Source: DAIOFH01 sp036745875
GTDB lineage: Bacteria; Planctomycetota; SZUA-567
Length of the DNA stretch: 17,811 nucleotides
Direction: 5' to 3'
Assembly: GCA_036745875.1 (NCBI GenBank)
Contig: DAIOFH010000082.1
Coordinates: 1-17,811, forward strand
Positions 15,501 to 17,811 of the stretch are shown here, piece by piece. The notes below the pieces were generated by a model, which was given only the letters and a program-made list of their open reading frames with translations, ran no database searches and was not told the origin of the DNA. The translations under genes were made by a program, and so were the position numbers. How positions within the stretch are numbered: the first letter of the stretch is position 1; every line of letters begins with the position of its first letter.

Positions 15501-15847
15501 TAGGCAAAACCGTTCCCCTGGCGCAGCACGAAAAAGCCATTGCCCTCGATCGCCAAATCGTTGGGGTTGGAGGTGTTTTCCAGCGGTCCCTGGGTAAAAA
15601 CCTTGTTGATGGAGCCGGTTTGGGTGCCGAGGCCGAGCTGGATCGGGTTGATGGAGCCGCGGCCGGTCTGGGCGTCCGCGCCCATGCCGCCCCGGTATGA
15701 TTGTTCAAGAAGGGTTCTGAACTGGAACACGCCTTTCTTGAAGCCGGTCGTGTTGACGTTGGCGAGGTTGTTACCCACGTTGTCCATCGCCTTCTGGTGG
15801 GTAACAAGACCGCTGATGCCGGTAGAGAGGGCTTGACTAAGGGCCAT
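12581..15847 (-). CDS. flgE: Giant flagellar hook protein FlgE
   Basis: The subunit of the hook, the flexible joint between rod and filament, exported by the flagellar type III system. Residues 1-40 carry the rod/hook N-terminal motif (ALSTGISGLVTHQKAMDNVGNNLANVNTTGFK, quoted as parts ALSTGISGL and NNLANVNTTGFK). The next ~140 residues match the FlgE/F/G core, including GNGFFVLRQGNGFAYTRDG. The D2-like part TMTFYDSLGNPKEATV is near 835-850. The C-terminus has SSNVDLSEEFTKLISVERGF and ends NLKR. The protein is 1088 aa where typical FlgE is 400-500, owing to an insertion of about 600 residues (roughly 200-820) with no domain I can name. AAAGGAGA lies 5 bases before the ATG. It follows flgD by 100 bases on the same strand and is probably co-transcribed. 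FlgE identity, rather than FlgF or FlgG, rests on FlgD context and the D2 motif. Confidence 0.95.
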   Translation of the reverse strand: MALSQALSTGISGLVTHQKAMDNVGNNLANVNTTGFKKGVFQFRTLLEQSYRGGMGADAQTGRGSINPIQLGLGTQTGSINKVFTQGPLENTSNPNDLAIEGNGFFVLRQGNGFAYTRDGAFYVGADGSLMGGNGLYVQGTMAVKDSSGGIYIPSDAKLENIIIPLGETGGMVQTSKVEFGGNVNSDQKVSHGLRLFGGTSYPTINNLQQWMWKDDFNGGPEYGDKSVDASWQSLEKSTYVVSSEVLELARAAGHDLNAMQMGKDVSTYTSNMAPSTLSGMYPTHTLNTITGKVEAIKDWNPITIPDPANPTTATITITNPTVDDILRYGKGLKDPTNPLSELDSIYIPVIEEVKTINGGNVQTSAAYAISVPTYVAQGRQVGSVDVNPDGTPCPLRTVSVNNEYTYPEWFYESTGAIPAMSYAEIVDSLNGMQSVIDAGQTTKNQLQTIKDAITSGGAVPSFTWQGTTVTFTTTAEVDAFLNEKNTLLSVKNDPATIYPYTYGANDPLGRGLTFADEAALTAFINGITLQGPIDSSIDSTMRKIWPDGINGEVGNGTTNPGWSNTQITQSSLLFTLPRQGEIYPASLNTPLEQLRYQKGNAWTQPFANIKDGDEITINFKKGEGQIEAVFKYNRPGPTPLVPPQQALDIEQSYTLEHFLKFLAGDVDEPSVACMAITPAMFGAPTNDPEYPDGNPNAPANEWDRAGYEAAMENVKLAQSGRNLDDSGGAMGLLSIPPRISAANYGDDMYDAPVESGGAYSRVMDKDVKYSRYDETGKLDTNVAGDSFRVSLVSNLGQANALSDIRISYNNVTHEAMFSGEKEYAAPEGGYTSATMTFYDSLGNPKEATVRMALVSQDNDFTTWRWYADCIDDTDFPWQVDENGEIISNLNIGTGLIRFDKNGNYVKGAEYTESGGITINQANRGVNEPIVVQMLNGLSSSDTQDLDFSSMKMSAKESDFALKNQNGRPPGTLDSFQVSADGVIQGVYSNGVTAPIARLVLAMIPNMNGLVAAGGSLFYTGPSSGDAQIGYANLGGRGEIHQNQLESSNVDLSEEFTKLISVERGFQANSRTITTADEMLQELLNLKR

Positions 15848-15947
15848 GACTTTCTCCTTTACTACATTGCGCTCGCGCGTATATGCAATCCGTCAAATTG
15901 CGATTCAAAATTCGATTCAAACCATTATTGCCCATTATCGTGGTTCG

Positions 15948-17096
15948 TCAGGGGGTGGTTTCTCCGCCCGACCCGCCGCCGGGCTCTTTGCCGGCGCCGC
16001 CTGTTTCGCCGGGATTGGCGCCCTGCAGGTTGTCCCATTCTTCCTTGGCCGCCTCCTTCTCGGAATTGGTGGCGTTCCTGATTTCCGTAAGGGCGTCCCA
16101 GTACAGCTCCTGGCCATTGGAAAGGACCACGACAAGGCCGTCTTCCCTTTGCTTCGCGCCGACGACCACGCCTTCGTGGCTGTCCGAACCGCCGTCCAGG
16201 CCCTTGACGTATTTGCCGGAGAACGCTTCGGCAAGCTCAGTCGCGGTTGGTTCGCGCGCCTCTTCCGTAACGGTGGACAATTTGACCTTCTCGCCGTTGT
16301 AGAGGGTAAGGTATACGTTCGTGCCGTCATGCCCGACATTACCGACCAGGCTGGTCACTTCCTTGCCGTCGTCGGTGGTGCCGGTGACTATCTTGTTGAC
16401 CATGGTCAGTGCGGATTCGTACTGTTCGCGCACCGAGTCGGGAAGTGCGTAAAGCGCTTCCGCCTCGGTCGGGACGCGGATTTCCTTGACCTGGTTCCAG
16501 CCGACGGTCTTGCCGCCGTAGAGCTTGAGCTGCACCTCTCCATTGGAGACGATGACCTTTTCGACAATGCCCTGGATCGGCTGCGCCGCCGAGTCGTAAC
16601 CGGCGTTGACCCACATGCCGATGATGTTGCCTGCGTTGGAAATATCCCCCGCCATGCTGGAAGAGTCGTTCCACAGGTCGCTGACGGAGTTGACCGCCAC
16701 CTGCTGCTTGTTGGACAATTCGAGATAAACGTCGCCGTCCTTTTGCAGGACGCGGGTGACGAGGCCCGCCGCGGCGTCGCCGTTCTTGTCGATGCCGGAG
16801 ACGTACTTGCCGATCATGTTGCTGCCGGCCTGGAGCTGGGTGTCGACGCGCATGGCGGTCATGGACTTGGTCATGGCCATCTGCTCTTCCAATGCCTGCA
16901 GCTGTGCAAGCTGGCCGGTGAAGTCGATGTCCTGCATCGGATTCAGAGGGTCCTGGGTGGTGAGCTGAGTGACAAGGAGCTTGAGAAAGTCGCTATTGCT
17001 GACTTTACCGGCCGCGGTGTCGGCCTTTTCCTTTTCAGTCTTCTTTTGGGTCGACGAAGTATAATAATCACCATATTTGCTGGTATCGACTGTCAT
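15948..17096 (-). CDS. flgD: Hook assembly scaffold FlgD with four tandem beta repeats
   Basis: The hook cap that guides polymerisation of FlgE at the growing tip. The FlgD_N signature is at residues 30-72 (FLKLLVTQLTTQDPLNPMQ, then FTGQLAQLQALEEQ). After it lie four copies of a ~48-residue beta-type unit at about 94-141, 158-206, 232-279 and 292-339. Each runs GKYV-G or similar, then a V-x-V strand, then DG-VYLEL-N or G-VQLKLYGGK, then a short strand ending in VSDL, VKEI or LTEI. Usual FlgD has a single Tudor-like plus FnIII-like core. The last 25 residues are a Gly/Glu/Pro tail. The start at 17096 was chosen over 17138 because AGAGGAG lies 7 bases upstream and MTVDTSKYG suits the family. 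Confidence 0.92.
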   Translation of the reverse strand: MTVDTSKYGDYYTSSTQKKTEKEKADTAAGKVSNSDFLKLLVTQLTTQDPLNPMQDIDFTGQLAQLQALEEQMAMTKSMTAMRVDTQLQAGSNMIGKYVSGIDKNGDAAAGLVTRVLQKDGDVYLELSNKQQVAVNSVSDLWNDSSSMAGDISNAGNIIGMWVNAGYDSAAQPIQGIVEKVIVSNGEVQLKLYGGKTVGWNQVKEIRVPTEAEALYALPDSVREQYESALTMVNKIVTGTTDDGKEVTSLVGNVGHDGTNVYLTLYNGEKVKLSTVTEEAREPTATELAEAFSGKYVKGLDGGSDSHEGVVVGAKQREDGLVVVLSNGQELYWDALTEIRNATNSEKEAAKEEWDNLQGANPGETGGAGKEPGGGSGGETTP

Positions 17097-17103
17097 GGCA
17101 AGT

Positions 17104-17110
17104 CTCCTCT
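17104..17110 (-). promoter_or_regulatory. flgD ribosome binding site
   Basis: AGAGGAG on the minus strand lies seven bases before ATG 17096. It supports this start over the upstream in-frame ATG at 17138, which has no comparable site. Confidence 0.8.
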
Positions 17111-17214
17111 TGTCATTCGCACTGCGGAATAATCTCAATCAAAGCCGCCAGGCAAAACAGGAACCGGAGAAAGAAAACGCGGGTATTTTACAAGGCGCTT
17201 TCCATCATTGCGGT

Positions 17215-17230
17215 TGCAACACCTTCGCCT
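17215..17230 (-). promoter_or_regulatory. Sigma-54-like promoter for flgD-flgE
   Basis: On the minus strand AGGCGA (17230-17225), five bases, then TTGCA (17219-17215) gives GG-N10-GC, the exact sigma-54 spacing, with a perfect -12 element and a GGC core at -24. Transcription would begin near 17204, about 108 bases before the flgD start. It lies in the gap just after the stop of the upstream small frame. Confidence 0.5.
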
Positions 17231-17236
17231 CTTGTC

Positions 17237-17497
17237 CTATTCTTCACTGCCTGATTCATTTTCGCTTTGAGTTAATAACAATACTTTTTCCAGTTTGGAA
17301 ATAATTGTGGAAATTTTCGCATTCACTTCGCTGGCGGGCTGCCGGAATTCCACTCCGGACAGACGCCGCGACTTTGGAAAACCTCTTCTGTCATTTTGAT
17401 TGAAATAAAGCATAACGTCTTTATTCTTCCAAGGTTGCCAACGAAGAGAGACCGCTTTGGATACACTCGCCCGGACATCCGATAACATAAGGTTCAT
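17237..17497 (-). CDS. Hypothetical small protein, doubtful
   Basis: An 86-aa frame starting MNLMLSDVRASVSKAVSL and ending in a Ser/Glu-rich tail (QSENESGSEE). The C-terminal half (residues ~55-78) could form an amphipathic helix (ISTIISKLEKVLLL). No domain is recognisable and no clear ribosome binding site is present. Its position just upstream of the flgD promoter and its ordinary-looking codons leave it possible as a real flagellar-locus gene. It begins 5 bases after the stop of the next upstream frame (17503-17778), so the two could be co-translated or parts of one broken gene. Confidence 0.3.
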   Translation of the reverse strand: MNLMLSDVRASVSKAVSLRWQPWKNKDVMLYFNQNDRRGFPKSRRLSGVEFRQPASEVNAKISTIISKLEKVLLLTQSENESGSEE

Positions 17498-17502
17498 ACT
17501 GT

Positions 17503-17778
17503 TTATCGGGCATTTTCCATCGATTGATCCAGTTTTTTTTTATAATGCTTTTCAACCGCGGATTTTGGTTCGTTAGCAGCCACGGCATTTTCTGCCGAAA
17601 AATATGCCCGCCAGGATTGGACGATAAACATCTCGAGATTTGCGAGAACTCCATTGAGCAAGGCTTCCGGATCTGTCTGTTGACACATTTTAAGAAACAG
17701 CGATGGAGGAAAAGACGAGTGGAAAATGAAAAACGCGTTGACGCCATAGTGTCTTTTTCGAGCAGTCGTTGCCTGCAT
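17503..17778 (-). CDS. Hypothetical small protein, possibly frameshifted
   Basis: A 91-aa frame whose second half looks protein-like (TDPEALLNGVLANLEMF, AENAVAANEPKSAVEKHYKK) and helical. The N-terminal ~30 residues are less convincing, and Met31 (MCQQTDPEALL) is an alternative start. A run of nine A's (plus-strand T's at 17533-17541) lies near the 3' end. Loss of one A would join this frame to another that continues to a stop at 17421 (ending GLSSLATLEE). No family is recognised and no good ribosome binding site is visible. It may be a small gene, a gene with a sequencing indel, or noncoding. Confidence 0.3.
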   Translation of the reverse strand: MQATTARKRHYGVNAFFIFHSSFPPSLFLKMCQQTDPEALLNGVLANLEMFIVQSWRAYFSAENAVAANEPKSAVEKHYKKKLDQSMENAR

Positions 17779-17811
17779 AGATCAGGAAAAAGGCCTTTTC
17801 CTCAACTCTCC

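Noticed and set aside
15898..15923. Tandem CGATTCAAA direct repeat between flgD and flgE
   Set aside because: Only two nine-base copies, no promoter elements at proper distance; probably chance in an AT-richer spacer.
12725..17132. Long plus-strand open frames opposite flgE and flgD (up to 430 aa at 13406-14698, 328 aa at 14714-15700, 428 aa at 15846-17132)
   Set aside because: They are antisense to confidently identified flagellar genes, have no recognisable domains, and are low-complexity (rich in Val, Gly, Asp, Arg, His). Such frames arise from GC-rich third codon positions.
17783..17804. AGGAAAA/TTTTCCT inverted repeat at the window end
   Set aside because: Short, AT-rich arms at the very edge with no T run or gene context; cannot be interpreted.
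1..17811. CRISPR array, tRNA, rRNA, insertion sequence, phage genes
   Set aside because: Looked for on both strands; no regularly spaced repeats, cloverleaf, rRNA-like sequence, transposase or phage protein was recognised.

Overview
The window reads as chromosome of a motile, diderm (Gram-negative type) bacterium with fairly GC-rich coding DNA. A lipoprotein signal, a two-component hybrid kinase, sigma-54-like promoters, a CdaA/YbbR pair and DapA are all present, but nothing fixes the phylum. The very large flagellin and hook proteins argue against ordinary enteric or Bacillus lineages; a PVC-group or deltaproteobacterial-type host is a guess only.

Layout. (1) Positions 49-3672, minus strand: a giant flagellin (about 1207 aa). 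It is followed upstream by a long AT-rich intergenic stretch (3673-4458) holding a structured leader and a sigma-54-like promoter. (2) 4459-7170, plus strand: a membrane hybrid histidine kinase with one degenerate and one intact receiver domain. (3) 7280-7774, plus: a small lipoprotein gene with a promoter-embedded palindrome and a strong terminator. (4) 7928-9852, plus: cdaA and ybbR (cdaR), the c-di-AMP synthase and its membrane regulator. (5) 9853-10094: a hairpin-rich leader. Then dapA (10095-10982) and an overlapping calcineurin-like phosphoesterase (10972-11781). (6) 11786-12379, minus: a higBA-type toxin-antitoxin pair, convergent with the phosphoesterase. Its promoter carries a perfect palindrome between -35 and -10, and the toxin mRNA is predicted to be leaderless or nearly so. 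(7) 12581-17096, minus: flgD and flgE, a hook operon with a giant hook protein and a FlgD that carries four tandem beta-type repeats. A sigma-54-like promoter lies upstream and a bidirectional terminator downstream. (8) 17237-17778, minus: small doubtful ORFs that may be one frameshifted gene.

How the parts fit. Both ends encode the outer flagellum: filament, hook, and the hook cap/scaffold. The filament, hook and hook-cap proteins are all modified by insertion or repetition, and sigma-54-like elements with exact GG-N10 spacing precede both flagellar units. Between them lie cell-envelope genes (CdaA/YbbR sensing wall status through c-di-AMP, and DapA supplying diaminopimelate/lysine) plus a TA module of lower GC that looks acquired. 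I see no CRISPR array, tRNA, rRNA or insertion sequence. I found no clearly new multi-gene system. The most unusual features are the enlarged flagellar proteins, the repeat-built FlgD, the structured dapA leader and the higBA promoter architecture.
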